From contig NZ_FMAR01000006.1 in the NCBI RefSeq assembly GCF_900094705.1, positions 1 through 64,000 of the forward strand: a stretch of DNA of 64,000 nucleotides, read 5' to 3'. The stretch comes from Chitinophaga costaii (GTDB taxonomy: Bacteria; Bacteroidota; Bacteroidia; Chitinophagales; Chitinophagaceae). This document shows, piece after piece, positions 17,301 through 27,108 of this stretch. The stretch's first letter is position 1. Each line of letters begins with the position of its first letter. The notes beneath the pieces were generated by a model. The model was not told the DNA's origin and did no database searches. It saw only the letters and a program-made list of their open reading frames with translations. The position numbers and the translations under genes are program-made.

Positions 17301-19967
17301 TACCCCGGCTGGGCAGAACGTGTGCAGCAGGAAAACCCGGCAGAGGCTTCCATGCTGGTATTCACCTCCGACAAAACCACCTACAAAGTGGGCGACCCCA
17401 TCACCCTCACTATCCCAAGTAGCAAAGGTGGCCGCGCCCTGGTGAGCATAGAGTCTGGCAGTAAGGTGATTAAAACTACGTGGGTGAATACAGACGATAA
17501 GGAAACCATCTACAAATTCAACGCGGAAAGTGGTATGGCGCCCAATATTTACGTGAATGTAAGCTTGCTGCAACCGCATGCCCAAACCGTGAACGACCTG
17601 CCCATCCGCATGTACGGCACCATACCTATTAATATTGAAGATCCTAATACCGTTCTAAAGCCGCAAATCGCCATGCCAGCCACTTTACGGCCGGAAGACA
17701 ATGCCACCATCAAGGTATCGGAAGCCACCGGTAAGGCCATGACCTACACCGTGGCCGTGGTAGATGAAGGCCTGCTGGACCTTACCCGCTTCCAAACGCC
17801 AGACCCCCACGGCGTGTTCTACGCCCGGGAAGCCCTCGGCGTTAAAACCTGGGATATTTTTGATTACGTGATCGGCGCATGGGGCGGCGACCTGGAACGC
17901 ATACTCAGCATAGGCGGCGACGAAGGCCTGAACCGCAACGCCAGCGCTGCCAAAGCCAACCGCTTTAAACCCGTGGTGAAATACCTGGGCCCCTTCTACC
18001 TCAAAAGTGGGCAAACGGCTACTCATTCCTTTAAATTACCGCCTTACATCGGTTCTGTAAAAGTGATGGTAGTAGCAGGCCAGGATGGCGCTTACGGCTC
18101 CGCCGAAAAAACAGCAGCGGTGAAAAAACCACTCATGCTACTCACCTCAGCCCCCCGCGTACTGGGTCCGGGCGAAAGCATTCAACTGCCCGTCACTGTA
18201 TTCGGACTGGAAAAAAATATTCATAACGCCAGTGTTACCCTGGCTACCAGCCCCCTGCTGGAAGTTATTGGCGAGCACACTAAAACCGTAACCTTCCCAC
18301 AACCGGGTGAACAGGTGGTGTATTTCGAAGTGAAGGTGAAAGCCCAAACCGGCCTGGCCAAATTCAAGGTGACCGCCAGCAGCAACGCAGAACAGGCCAA
18401 CGAAGAGGTAGCACTGAATGTGCGCAATCCAAATCCGGTGATGACCAACATCCTGGAAAATAACCTGCAGCCGCATGCCGCCTGGAACACGGCTTTCAGC
18501 CCCATCGGCATGGCGGGTACCAATAAGGGTGTGCTGGAAGTATCTACCATCCCTTCGCTAAACCTGGGCAAACGACTAAACTATCTCATTGAATATCCTT
18601 ACGGCTGCGTGGAGCAAACTACCTCCGCCGTATTTCCGCAACTATCGCTCCCTCAATTGATGGAAGTGAAGGAATCGCAGAAAGCGGAAATAGATCGCAA
18701 TATCAAGGCCGGCATAACCCGCCTCAAAGGCTTCCAAACCAGTGACGGCGGCCTGAGTTACTGGCCAGGCTATGCTAACTCAGACGAGTGGGGCACCAAC
18801 TATGCCGGCAACTTCCTGCTGGAAGCGCAGGATAAAGGTTATACTCTTCCCCCCGGCATGCTGGACCAATGGAAGAAGTACCAACGCAATAAAGCCGTAA
18901 CCTGGGCGCCTAATAGTTACAATTTCTACGGTGGCGATCTGGTACAGGCCTACCGCCTTTACCTGCTGGCGATGGCAAAAGCGCCAGAACTAGGCGCTAT
19001 GAACCGTTTGAAGGAATTTAAATACCTCTCTGTTCCCGCGAAGTGGAAACTAGCCGCCGCCTACAAACTGGCCGGCCAGTCTGAAGCCGCAAACAGCCTG
19101 GTGGCAGGCCTGGGCATAGACGTGAAACCCTACACACAAATGGGCGGCACCTTTGGCTCCGATGTGCGGGATAAAGCCATGATATTGGAAACACTCACGT
19201 TAATGGGTAAACGTAGCCAGGCCGCTGGCCTGGTCACGCAGATCGCCGCATCGCTCTCCCAGGATTATTGGTACAGTACCCAAACCACGGCCTATGCATT
19301 GATCGCCATTGCTAAATATTGCGGTACCAACAGCGGAGGCAGCAATATGAATTTCAGTTACACGCTAAACGGCGTAAAAGGCAGTGTAAACAGTAAAAAC
19401 ACCTACATATCGCAGATACCTGTAACCTTCAACGGTGCCAGCGGCAACGTAAGCATGCAGAACAACGGTGCCAACCTGCTCTACGCCCGCCTCATTCTCC
19501 AGGGCCAGCCCGAGGCAGGCCAGGAACCCGTGATCCCAGACAAACCAGATATCCTGCAACTCAATGTGCGCTACAGCACCCGAGACGGTCGCCCACTGGA
19601 CCCCACCACACTGAAGCAGGGTACAGATTTCATGGCTACAGTAACCGTGAGGAACCCCGGCAAAAGAGGCTATTACGAGCAAATGGCGCTAGCACAGGTA
19701 TTCCCCTCCGGTTGGGAAATCCTGAACACCCGTCTACTGGAAAACGATAGCGCCTTCCACAACTCCCCCTCTACTTATATGGACATCCGGGATGATCGTG
19801 TGTACACCTTCTTTAACATTGAAGAAAACAAAACGCATACGTACAATGTACTCCTCAACGCATCTTACCTGGGCCGATATTACCTGCCCGCCACCAGTTG
19901 CGAAGCGATGTACGACAATAGCATCCACGCCTACGCCCCCGGCAAATGGGTGGAAGTAACGAAATAA
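14379..19967 (+). CDS. Alpha-2-macroglobulin family lipoprotein (YfhM-like)
   Basis: The 1862-residue protein has a lipobox at residues 22-25 (VSQSC), so it should be anchored in a membrane facing the periplasm. It has macroglobulin-like beta domains, the intact thioester motif C1410-V-E-Q1413 within YPYGCVEQTTS, the alpha-alpha toroid thioester domain after it (FQTSDGGLSYWPGYANSDEWGT) and a C-terminal receptor-binding-like domain. Bacterial homologues trap proteases covalently and occur with PBP1C, as here (one gene in between). Odd: a strongly acidic, Tyr-rich insertion at about residues 462-500 (DDEDDYEDYDYYGEKLDEDD). A perfect palindromic terminator follows. Confidence 0.92.
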   Translation: MRSPKRPLILALLVLIAFVTVSQSCKRPRKTINPEFAKYVEAYTTGVISKQSTVRIQLADGVNVSHTNNEPVDRSLFDFSPNIKGKAYWVDATTIEFRPDENLQPGKDYDVSFNLGKVAEVPSALKTFDFSFRVIKPAFSINLNGLKAADNNSLEKMTFSGQIFTADVEDPQKIEQLLKINYPGSMSAITWQHNPAARLSTFTISNIQRGSSAQPLGLHWDGKPLNIETHDQKAVEVPAIGDFKILDVRAESEPEQHLLVQFSDPLSMSQSLEGMISISNATDLRYTINGSEVSVYAAERLEGNYTVNIAEGILNISDKKLAAPWSANVNFENTLPSVTIPGKGVILPQSSKLVMPFEAVNLKAVDVTIIKIYENNIPQYLQRNTLDGAEDLRRVARPIVEKTVNLDTDKSLNLHKKNRFYLDLEKILQTEPGAIYRVTIGFRKSYALTSCTAADSITRKNSNNDDEDDYEDYDYYGEKLDEDDGFWRRYDSYYPYGYKWRDKDDPCTNSYYNKDRWASRNIIASNIGLIAKRGNDNSMLVAVTDIRDTKPLIGVELELLDYQNQVIFKTKSDGDGLATFDLKRTPYLLIAKKDSERGYLKLDDGSSLPLSRFDVKGAEIQSGIKGFLYGERGVWRPGDSLFLTFVLEDKDKKLPENHPVTLELYTPQGQLYKRISQHNSLNGFYNFSTATGADDPTGNWTAKVQVGGATFTKNLKIETVKPNRLKINLNFGAQNVLTKVNGGTTGTLNAQWLFGATAQNLKAKVDVALSAQNTHFEKWDGYKFDDPVAKFETENKTIFEGPLNDGGSATIKADFPLGNVAPGMLKANFEVKVFEPGGDFSIDHFSLPYHPFSSYAGIKLPEGERTTGMLLTDQPHPVSIVNVDDNGNLIAGNHNVEVTLYRLHWRWWWDDTENDFSNFTTDSYNQLLEKQTIALNNGKGTYNLMVKSPNWGRFLVRVKDLESGHITGQSVYIDYPGWAERVQQENPAEASMLVFTSDKTTYKVGDPITLTIPSSKGGRALVSIESGSKVIKTTWVNTDDKETIYKFNAESGMAPNIYVNVSLLQPHAQTVNDLPIRMYGTIPINIEDPNTVLKPQIAMPATLRPEDNATIKVSEATGKAMTYTVAVVDEGLLDLTRFQTPDPHGVFYAREALGVKTWDIFDYVIGAWGGDLERILSIGGDEGLNRNASAAKANRFKPVVKYLGPFYLKSGQTATHSFKLPPYIGSVKVMVVAGQDGAYGSAEKTAAVKKPLMLLTSAPRVLGPGESIQLPVTVFGLEKNIHNASVTLATSPLLEVIGEHTKTVTFPQPGEQVVYFEVKVKAQTGLAKFKVTASSNAEQANEEVALNVRNPNPVMTNILENNLQPHAAWNTAFSPIGMAGTNKGVLEVSTIPSLNLGKRLNYLIEYPYGCVEQTTSAVFPQLSLPQLMEVKESQKAEIDRNIKAGITRLKGFQTSDGGLSYWPGYANSDEWGTNYAGNFLLEAQDKGYTLPPGMLDQWKKYQRNKAVTWAPNSYNFYGGDLVQAYRLYLLAMAKAPELGAMNRLKEFKYLSVPAKWKLAAAYKLAGQSEAANSLVAGLGIDVKPYTQMGGTFGSDVRDKAMILETLTLMGKRSQAAGLVTQIAASLSQDYWYSTQTTAYALIAIAKYCGTNSGGSNMNFSYTLNGVKGSVNSKNTYISQIPVTFNGASGNVSMQNNGANLLYARLILQGQPEAGQEPVIPDKPDILQLNVRYSTRDGRPLDPTTLKQGTDFMATVTVRNPGKRGYYEQMALAQVFPSGWEILNTRLLENDSAFHNSPSTYMDIRDDRVYTFFNIEENKTHTYNVLLNASYLGRYYLPATSCEAMYDNSIHAYAPGKWVEVTK

Positions 19968-19980
19968 AAAATCATCTTAT

Positions 19981-20018
19981 AAAAATGGCTGGCAAAAACG
20001 TTTTTGCCAGCCATTTTT
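19981..20018. terminator. Palindromic terminator after the macroglobulin gene
   Basis: AAAAATGGCTGGCAAAAACG and CGTTTTTGCCAGCCATTTTT form a near-perfect 19-bp palindrome with A and T runs at both ends. It separates the macroglobulin gene from the VOC gene and pbpC, so the latter probably use their own promoter. Confidence 0.8.
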
Positions 20019-20171
20019 ATTTAAATTCCATATAGTTCCTTGGCCAACATTTAAAAATGAGTAGCAAACACTTCATACCGGCAAAAATGTTTTCTTAAAA
20101 ACAGCCACTCATTTAATACCAATACCGGCAACTCCTAATAAAAACACTTCATTCACGCTAAAAAAATTGTT

Positions 20172-20522
20172 ATGAAATTCCTTTCTCTTGAACCGTTTAT
20201 TCCATCCGGAAGTGATTTTAACAAGTCTGCCGAGTTATTCCAGGAACTAGGATTTGAAATATTATGGAATGCAGGCGGCTACATCAGCTTCGCAAAAGAC
20301 AACTGCAAATTTATCTTGCAACAATTCGACAACAAATCTTTTGCAGAAAACCTGATGGTCAGTGTAAGCGTAGACAGCATAACAGCATTTTATGAAATGG
20401 TTTTATCCAAACAACTAGACGAGAAATTTGGCATACGGGTAGGCCCCCCTACGCAGCAGCCTTATGGCAAAGAAGTGAACCTGATAGACCTTGCAGGCGT
20501 ATGCTGGCATTTTGTGGAATAA
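20172..20522 (+). CDS. VOC (glyoxalase/bleomycin-resistance fold) family protein
   Basis: The 116-residue single-domain protein has the VOC pattern: FIPSGSDFNKSAELFQELGFEILW, then strands GGYISFAKDNCKFILQQF, a central MVSVSVDSITAFYEMVLS and a final YGKEVNLIDLAGVCWHFVE. The usual metal-binding residues are not obvious, so it may bind a ligand rather than act as a lyase. It lies between the macroglobulin and PBP1C genes. Its 3' end overlaps an upstream in-frame extension of pbpC, but not the pbpC start chosen here. Substrate unknown. Confidence 0.75.
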   Translation: MKFLSLEPFIPSGSDFNKSAELFQELGFEILWNAGGYISFAKDNCKFILQQFDNKSFAENLMVSVSVDSITAFYEMVLSKQLDEKFGIRVGPPTQQPYGKEVNLIDLAGVCWHFVE

Positions 20523-20613
20523 ACAGATTGCCGGCAAACTATTAATGGCCAAGACATTACATTGCCTTTTTAATATCTTTACGCCGCCGCGGAAAAAATT
20601 TCCCGCTACTTAC

Positions 20614-23001
20614 ATGCAAAAATTCTTTGTCTGGGCAAAACGTAAAAAATGGTGGCTGGGTGCCAGTGCACTCCTGATGATCTTGTATGCATGCGCTCTG
20701 CCTTCCAGGCTATTCACTGCACCCACCTCTTATGTAATAGAAGATAGCCATGGCGAACTACTTAGCGCCAGTATTGCAGCCGATGGACAATGGCGTTTCC
20801 CCGTAGCCAAAAATATCCCGGATAAATTTGTGCAATGTATTATTACCTATGAAGACAAACGCTTCTTTCATCACTGGGGCGTAGATCCGGCAGCCCTGGG
20901 ACGCGCACTGGCGCAGGATATGCGCCATCGCCAGGTGGTAAGCGGCGGCAGCACCCTCACCATGCAGGTGATCCGGCTATCCCGCAACAAGCCCCGCACA
21001 ATTTGGCAAAAACTGATAGAAATAACCCTGGCCACCCGCCTGGAATTTTCCTATTCAAAAAAATCTATCCTCGCACTTTACGCAGGCAATGCACCCTTTG
21101 GTGGCAACGTGGTAGGCCTGGATGCGGCGGCCTGGCGATACTACGGGCGCAACCCCGATGCCCTGTCCTGGGGCGAGATGGCTGCACTGGCCGTACTACC
21201 CAATAGCCCGGCCCTGGTACATCCTGGTCGCAACCGCAACGCCTTGTTACGCAAACGCAATGAACTGCTGGACAAATTATGTCTCACCAAAAAAATAGAC
21301 AGCAGCACCTGCCAACTGGCCAAGCTGGAACCACTGCCTAATCAACCTTTACCCCTGCCCCAGTTTGCACCCCATCTGCTAGACCATTTCCGCCAGGAAA
21401 ATCAGCGCCAGCCCAATACCACCACCCGCGTTAAAACCACGATAGACGGACCTTTGCAACGCAATGTGATAGATATTCTTCAACATTACCATACCATCTA
21501 CCGGGCAAATGGGATTAACAATGCGGCCGCTATTGTGCTGGATGTAGAAACCGGCAATGCCTTGGCCTATGTGGGCAATATTTATAACCCCGCAGATTCT
21601 GCCCTGCAAAGCCATGTAGACGTTATCCAGTCGCCCCGCAGCCCGGGCAGTACGCTAAAACCCATACTCTACGCAGCTTTGCTGGGTGATGGACAGATAC
21701 TGCCCCACACCCTTATTCCTGATATTCCCACGCAGATCGCTGGTTACAGTCCGCAGAATTTCGACCTGAGTTTCGATGGTGCCGTTCCGGCATCGCGGGC
21801 CTTATCCCGCTCTTTAAATGTGCCGGCCGTGCGCATGCTCCAGTTATATCGCTATGAACGTTTCCATACATTGCTGCGCCAGTTGGGCGTTACCACCCTT
21901 AAACAAAACGCCGATCACTATGGCCTTTCATTGATACTCGGTGGCGGTGAAAACTCGCTCTGGGAGCTGAGTGGCGTATATGCCAGCATGGCCCGCACCC
22001 TCCTCCACTTACCACAAAACAAAGGTGGTTACGACCTCGATGATATACATGGGCCCGGCTATCGTATGGACGAGCGCCACGTATCCCGCCACCAGCCCGG
22101 CCCCAATGGCTTGCTGGATGCAGGCGCCATCTGGTACGCCTTCAACGCCATGGAAGATGTGATGCGGCCCGGCGAGGAAATGCTCTGGCAACAATTTTCA
22201 TCCACCCAACGAGTAGCCTGGAAAACCGGCACCAGCTTTGGTTTCCGCGATGGGTGGGCCATAGGCGTTACCCCCGGTTATGTAGTGGGTGTGTGGGTGG
22301 GCAATACCGATGGAGAAGGCCGCCCCGGCCTGCTGGGTGTAGCCACCGCCGCCCCCATCCTGTTCGACATCTTTCGCTTATTACCTGCCGGCAACTGGTT
22401 TGCCACGCCCTACAATAAATTGAAAAAGGTGGAGATATGCCGCCAAAGCGGCTTCCGGGCCGGCGAGTACTGCACAGACCGTGATTCTATGTGGGTTCCC
22501 GCTGCCGGCCTGCGCTCCGGCGTATGCCCCTATCATCAACTGGTACACCTGGATCATACCGGACATTACCGCGTTACGGAAAACTGCGAGCCACCTTATC
22601 GCATGCAGCATAAATCCTGGTTTGTACTGCCGCCCACGATGGAATATTATTACAAACAGAAAAACAGCTATCAACCCCTGCCGCCCTACCGGCCAGATTG
22701 CCTGGCCTCCCTGGAGAATGAAAAGGCACCCATGGAATTAATTTACCCGCGCCCCAATGCCCGCATTTACGTGCCGGTAGAAATAGATGGTACACCCGGC
22801 GAAGCCGTTTTTACCGCAGCCCACCGTAGCCCCGGCGTGCAGATATTCTGGCATATCGATAACACCTACGCAGGAGTTACCAAAGACATTCACCAGCTTG
22901 CAGTACATCCCACACCCGGCAAACATGTGCTTACACTCGTAGATGAAAATGGGGAAAGGATACAAACAAACTTTGAGATATTATCTAAAGACAAAGAATA
23001 A
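20614..23001 (+). CDS. pbpC: Penicillin-binding protein 1C (bifunctional transglycosylase/transpeptidase)
   Basis: From ATG 20614 the product has about 795 residues: a short cytoplasmic basic stretch, one membrane anchor (about 15-30), a GT51 transglycosylase domain with catalytic E80 in YEDKRFFHHWGVD and GGSTLTMQ, a transpeptidase domain with SPGSTLKP (SxxK), SRSLN and KTGTSFGFRDGWA, and the PBP1C-specific C-terminal domain (LIYPRPNARIYVPVEIDG onwards). ATG 20545 would add 23 residues and is also possible; the open frame extends further up into the VOC gene. Pairing with an alpha-2-macroglobulin gene is the known arrangement in proteobacteria. It polymerises or repairs peptidoglycan in the periplasm. 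Confidence 0.93.
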   Translation: MQKFFVWAKRKKWWLGASALLMILYACALPSRLFTAPTSYVIEDSHGELLSASIAADGQWRFPVAKNIPDKFVQCIITYEDKRFFHHWGVDPAALGRALAQDMRHRQVVSGGSTLTMQVIRLSRNKPRTIWQKLIEITLATRLEFSYSKKSILALYAGNAPFGGNVVGLDAAAWRYYGRNPDALSWGEMAALAVLPNSPALVHPGRNRNALLRKRNELLDKLCLTKKIDSSTCQLAKLEPLPNQPLPLPQFAPHLLDHFRQENQRQPNTTTRVKTTIDGPLQRNVIDILQHYHTIYRANGINNAAAIVLDVETGNALAYVGNIYNPADSALQSHVDVIQSPRSPGSTLKPILYAALLGDGQILPHTLIPDIPTQIAGYSPQNFDLSFDGAVPASRALSRSLNVPAVRMLQLYRYERFHTLLRQLGVTTLKQNADHYGLSLILGGGENSLWELSGVYASMARTLLHLPQNKGGYDLDDIHGPGYRMDERHVSRHQPGPNGLLDAGAIWYAFNAMEDVMRPGEEMLWQQFSSTQRVAWKTGTSFGFRDGWAIGVTPGYVVGVWVGNTDGEGRPGLLGVATAAPILFDIFRLLPAGNWFATPYNKLKKVEICRQSGFRAGEYCTDRDSMWVPAAGLRSGVCPYHQLVHLDHTGHYRVTENCEPPYRMQHKSWFVLPPTMEYYYKQKNSYQPLPPYRPDCLASLENEKAPMELIYPRPNARIYVPVEIDGTPGEAVFTAAHRSPGVQIFWHIDNTYAGVTKDIHQLAVHPTPGKHVLTLVDENGERIQTNFEILSKDKE

Positions 23002-23012
23002 CGTTAGGACTC

Positions 23013-24269
23013 CTAATAATTGTATTTTTCCTTCCACAACAACTTTAAATATTTCCTCAACTCATCCTCCCGTGCATTCTGCGCGGGGTCGTACAACTTG
23101 GTACCCGCTATTTCGTCCGGCAGGTATTCCTGCGGCGCAAAGTGGTTGTCATAATCGTGGGAATATTTGTAATCCTTTCCATACCCCTGCTGCTTCATGA
23201 GCCGGGTGGGAGCATTGCGGATATGCAGAGGCACTGGCAGGTCGCCGGTTTGTGACACCAAAGACTGGGCATTGTTAATGGCCATATAAGCTGCATTACT
23301 CTTAGGCGAAGACGCCAGGTAGGTTACACACTGCGACAGAATGATACGGGCTTCAGGATAACCAATCAGGTTTACCGCCTGGAAACAGTTGGTAGCCATC
23401 AGCAGCGCATTAGGATTGGCATTCCCAATATCTTCTGATGCCAGTATCACCAGCCGGCGGGCAATGAATTTCACGTCTTCCCCACCTGCTATCATACGCG
23501 CCAACCAGTACACCGCCCCATTAGGATCGCTGCCACGCACGCTTTTAATAAAGGCGGATATGATATCGTAATGCTGCTCTCCCTGCTTGTCGTAAATAGC
23601 CACCCGCTGCTGCGCAATATCCATCACCACCTGGTCGGTAATTACCACCGGCGCATCCTGGATGGTATCCACCACCAGCTCCAGCAGGTTCAGGAGCTTT
23701 CGCGCATCGCCACCGGAAATATTGAACAGGGCCGCAGTTTCCTTCAGCTCCACCCGCTTGCTTTGCAGCCAGGGATCTTTGAGCAGGGCCTGCTGCAACA
23801 GTTGCAGCAATTCCTCCTGCCCCAATGGTTTCAGCACATATACCTGGCTACGGGATAGCAATGCCGCGTTTACCTCAAAAGAAGGATTTTCAGTAGTGGC
23901 CCCAATGAGGGTGATAATGCCCTTCTCCACAGCACCCAGAAAAGCGTCTTGCTGCGATTTATTAAAACGGTGTATTTCGTCGATGAAAAGCACCGCCCCC
24001 TGCTGGTGACGCGCAGCTTCAATCACATCGCGCACTTCCTTCACACCGGAAGAAATGGCGCTGAGCGTATAAAAGGGTACGTCCAGGGTATGGGCTATGA
24101 TGTTGGCAATGGTGGTTTTACCCACACCGGGTGGGCCCCACAGTATCATAGAAGGCACCTTGCCCTGTTGTAAGGCCTTGCGCAATATGCTGCCTGGCCC
24201 GGTAAGATGGGCCTGTCCCACCAGGTCGTCCAAAGTTTCCGGACGTAACCGTTCTGCTAATGGAACCAT
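23013..24269 (-). CDS. rarA: Replication-associated recombination protein A (RarA/MgsA AAA+ ATPase)
   Basis: The 418-residue product opens [17 protein letters not shown], with Walker [10 protein letters not shown], Walker [10 protein letters not shown], sensor-1 GATTENPSF and the arginine-finger region SRSQVYVL, then the C-terminal tetramerisation domain ([34 protein letters not shown]). It is a clamp-loader-like ATPase acting at stalled replication forks. It converges with pbpC across an 11-base gap. A 4-TM orphan lies directly upstream in the same direction and may be co-transcribed. Confidence 0.95.
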   Translation of the reverse strand: MVPLAERLRPETLDDLVGQAHLTGPGSILRKALQQGKVPSMILWGPPGVGKTTIANIIAHTLDVPFYTLSAISSGVKEVRDVIEAARHQQGAVLFIDEIHRFNKSQQDAFLGAVEKGIITLIGATTENPSFEVNAALLSRSQVYVLKPLGQEELLQLLQQALLKDPWLQSKRVELKETAALFNISGGDARKLLNLLELVVDTIQDAPVVITDQVVMDIAQQRVAIYDKQGEQHYDIISAFIKSVRGSDPNGAVYWLARMIAGGEDVKFIARRLVILASEDIGNANPNALLMATNCFQAVNLIGYPEARIILSQCVTYLASSPKSNAAYMAINNAQSLVSQTGDLPVPLHIRNAPTRLMKQQGYGKDYKYSHDYDNHFAPQEYLPDEIAGTKLYDPAQNAREDELRKYLKLLWKEKYNY

Positions 24270-24326
24270 GGAAATATATTAAGCATAAAGTAGTAAAATT
24301 AATAAGCATCAACCCCGGAACAGTTT

Positions 24327-24830
24327 TCACATCCCTTGATCGGAGTTCTGCTGCTGCCGATATTTCCATACCTGTAGAAAGTTCAGCGACAGCAGATAGT
24401 TGACCATGAGCGAAGCACCATATACCAGCATGAAAATACCAGAGACGGTATATAATTTCCCAATGTCAGGCAACGCGTATTTAATGTCAGGATTCATTTT
24501 CATAACTTCCTGGGCATACATATCCGGATTGCTCAACACAGACCAGCCGGCGCTCAGCAGCATAAAGGCATACACAGCAGCAATGGCTCCAATGATGCGC
24601 AAACCGTCCGGAGCATTATCTTTCATTTGCAATTGAGGATACGCCAGGCTCCGGTGCAAACTGAGCGACAGCCAGCTATGGATAACTGCAGCTCCTACCA
24701 AAAAAAGCCCAATCAGCATCGCCATCTGCATGGTAAAAACAACCATCAACGCTAAACATATGCCGAAGAAACCCGACACAATCAGATTTACCAAACTCAA
24801 TCCTTTCAATAAGCCAAACTTAAACGACAT
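24327..24830 (-). CDS. Four-helix membrane protein of unknown function
   Basis: The 167-residue product has four hydrophobic segments (about residues 10-30, 33-55, 78-98 and 128-150) and short polar termini. I do not recognise a family. It lies upstream of rarA on the same strand and is divergent from the M13 peptidase gene. No catalytic motif or signal peptide is seen. Confidence 0.6.
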   Translation of the reverse strand: MSFKFGLLKGLSLVNLIVSGFFGICLALMVVFTMQMAMLIGLFLVGAAVIHSWLSLSLHRSLAYPQLQMKDNAPDGLRIIGAIAAVYAFMLLSAGWSVLSNPDMYAQEVMKMNPDIKYALPDIGKLYTVSGIFMLVYGASLMVNYLLSLNFLQVWKYRQQQNSDQGM

Positions 24831-24835
24831 ATCTC

Positions 24836-24868
24836 TTGTTTAATACGATTGCAAACCTAGTAATTTTG
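24836..24868 (+). promoter_or_regulatory. Putative promoter of the M13 peptidase gene
   Basis: TTG at 24836-24838 and TAATTTTG at 24861-24868, with a 22-base spacer, fit a slightly stretched Bacteroidota promoter. It lies in the divergent gap with the 4-TM orphan, 83 bases before the chosen start. Confidence 0.45.
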
Positions 24869-24951
24869 TTTCACTGTAGCTATTCCGGGATAGGCGGTGC
24901 TGGCCCAATATGCCAAAAGCTATACCTTTAGCACCTAAACCGCTTCAACAC

Positions 24952-26994
24952 ATGAATATTAACAAAGCAGTAATGCTGGCCTTGCCAGCAATACTGGTAG
25001 GTGCCGCCGCATTTGTACAAAGGCCTCCTGCTAAAAAACCCGCCAAAGTACCCGCCTTCGACCTTACATCGTTAGACCGCAGCGTAGATCCCTGCACGGA
25101 TTTCGACCAATTCGCCAACGGCAACTGGAAAAAAAACAACCCCATTCCCGGCACAGAAAGCGGATGGGGCGCCTTTAATGTGCTGGATAAAGAAAATAAA
25201 GAAGTAAGGGTAAAAGGCATCATCCTAAATATCGTCCAGAAATCCAACCTGGCAAAAGGCACCGAGGAACAACAGATCAGCGACTTTTACCGCTCTTTCG
25301 TCGATACAGTAACCATCGCCAAACGTGGCGTAAGCCCCCTGGCCCCCTGGTTCGACAAGATCAACGCCGTACAAACCCTGGCCGACTGGGCCAAGGTATG
25401 TGGTGAACTCCAGCAGTATAACATCAGCACCATATGGGGCTTTGGCGTGGGAGCAGATGCAAAAAACAGCAAATGGAATACCTTGTATGAAGGCCAGGAC
25501 GGCCTCACCCTGGGCGAAAAAAGCTACTACGAACGTACCGACTCCGCCACGGTGAAAGTACGCAGGGAACTAGTAGCTACCATCAATCAACTCGCCTCCC
25601 TGGCCGCCTTCCCTGAAACCAATCCCGGACAAACCATCCTGGATTTTGAAACCAAATTGGCCAAATTCCAATTGGCCAACGTGGAACTGCGCGACCCGGT
25701 GAAAAACTATAACAAATCAAACTTTGCCGAGCTGAAAACGCTGGCCCCCAGCTTCGATTGGGATGGCTTTACCGCCGCCCAGGGCCTTACACCAGATACG
25801 ATCGTTTTGCAAAACAAACAATACTTGCAGCAGGCAGACGCCCTGGTAAAAAGCACGCCTATCGAAACATTGAAACTCTACACCCGCTGGCAGTTGCTGG
25901 GCCATTACGCCTCCCTGCTGAGCAAACCATTCGATGATGCCAATTTTCATTTCTTCGGCACCGTAATGGCTGGCCGTAAGGAACAGAAAGACCGCGTCAC
26001 ACGTGGCATTCGCGCTACAGACGCTTACCTGGGCATGCCCCTGGGCAAGCTGTTCGCCAAACAATACTTCCCCGAAAGTTCCAAACAAAAAGTTTCGGAA
26101 ATGATTGAGAATGTGCGTACCGTTTTTGGCCAGCGCATTGACCAGCTCTCCTGGATGAGCGATTCTACCAAGAAGATGGCCCATACCAAACTAGCCTCCT
26201 TCACCTACAAGATCGGTTACCCCGACAAGTGGAAAGATTATTCCACTATCGACATAAATCCCGCTACCCTGGTAGAAAACGTGATGGCTACCGAAAAGTG
26301 GCGCCACAAGGATAATCTTAGCAAACTGGGTAAACCGGTAGACAAAACCGATTGGGGCATGACACCGCAAACGGTGAATGCTTATTACAACCCACTGAAC
26401 AATGAAGTGGTATTCCCCGCAGGCATTTTGCAACCACCCTTCTTTAACCCCGATGCAGACGACGCCATTAATTACGGCGGCATTATCGCGGTGATAGGAC
26501 ATGAATTCACCCACGGCTTCGACGACGAAGGCTCGCAGTACGATGCAGACGGTAACCTCAAAAACTGGTGGACCGCCTCCGACCGTGCCAACTTCGACAA
26601 GCTTACCAGCAAGTATGCAGACTATTTTAGCGGTATAGAAGTATTGCCTGGTTTTAACATCAATGGAAAACTCACCCTGGGCGAAAACACCGCCGATCTG
26701 GGTGGCCTTACCCTGGCTTATTATGCATTAAAAAATTCTTTTAAAGGCAAAGCCGAACCTAAACCCATTGACGGTTTTACCTGGCAACAGCGTTTCTTCC
26801 TGGGCTGGGCACAGGTATGGCATGGCAACCAAACCGAAGCCTCCTTGCGCAATCAAGTGCAGACCAATCCACACGCCCCTGCGCGCAACCGTATTAATGG
26901 CCCCTTTCCTCACCTGAAGGAATTTGCCGATGCATGGCATTGCAAAAACAGTAAAATGGCCCTGGCCGACACAGCCCGTGTAGTGATCTGGTAA
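24952..26994 (+). CDS. M13 family zinc metallopeptidase (neprilysin/PepO-like)
   Basis: From ATG 24952 the product has 680 residues and an N-terminal hydrophobic signal (about 8-21). It has a full M13 layout: the N-terminal domain opens SVDPCTDFDQFANGNW, and the catalytic domain has H517-E-F-T-H521 in VIGHEFTHGFDDEG, GENTADLGG (third zinc ligand E) and a C-terminal VQTNPHAPARNRINGP region that shapes the substrate pocket. Members are oligopeptide endopeptidases that cannot take large proteins; location here is periplasmic or exported. An in-frame ATG 14 codons upstream is less likely, as it displaces the signal. Confidence 0.93.
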   Translation: MNINKAVMLALPAILVGAAAFVQRPPAKKPAKVPAFDLTSLDRSVDPCTDFDQFANGNWKKNNPIPGTESGWGAFNVLDKENKEVRVKGIILNIVQKSNLAKGTEEQQISDFYRSFVDTVTIAKRGVSPLAPWFDKINAVQTLADWAKVCGELQQYNISTIWGFGVGADAKNSKWNTLYEGQDGLTLGEKSYYERTDSATVKVRRELVATINQLASLAAFPETNPGQTILDFETKLAKFQLANVELRDPVKNYNKSNFAELKTLAPSFDWDGFTAAQGLTPDTIVLQNKQYLQQADALVKSTPIETLKLYTRWQLLGHYASLLSKPFDDANFHFFGTVMAGRKEQKDRVTRGIRATDAYLGMPLGKLFAKQYFPESSKQKVSEMIENVRTVFGQRIDQLSWMSDSTKKMAHTKLASFTYKIGYPDKWKDYSTIDINPATLVENVMATEKWRHKDNLSKLGKPVDKTDWGMTPQTVNAYYNPLNNEVVFPAGILQPPFFNPDADDAINYGGIIAVIGHEFTHGFDDEGSQYDADGNLKNWWTASDRANFDKLTSKYADYFSGIEVLPGFNINGKLTLGENTADLGGLTLAYYALKNSFKGKAEPKPIDGFTWQQRFFLGWAQVWHGNQTEASLRNQVQTNPHAPARNRINGPFPHLKEFADAWHCKNSKMALADTARVVIW

Positions 26995-27017
26995 ATCATC
27001 ATAAAAAATAAGAATAG

Positions 27018-27055
27018 AAATGCCGTTTCACTGGGAAACGGCATTTTCTATTTTT
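27018..27055 (+). terminator. Terminator after the M13 peptidase gene
   Basis: AATGCCGTTTC and GAAACGGCATT form an 11-bp perfect stem with a 5-base loop, followed by a T-rich run. It may serve both converging genes. Confidence 0.75.
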
Positions 27056-27108
27056 AGCTATTCACATTGACCACAAAATGCAGTACGACAGATCGCACAC
27101 CCGGCCTA

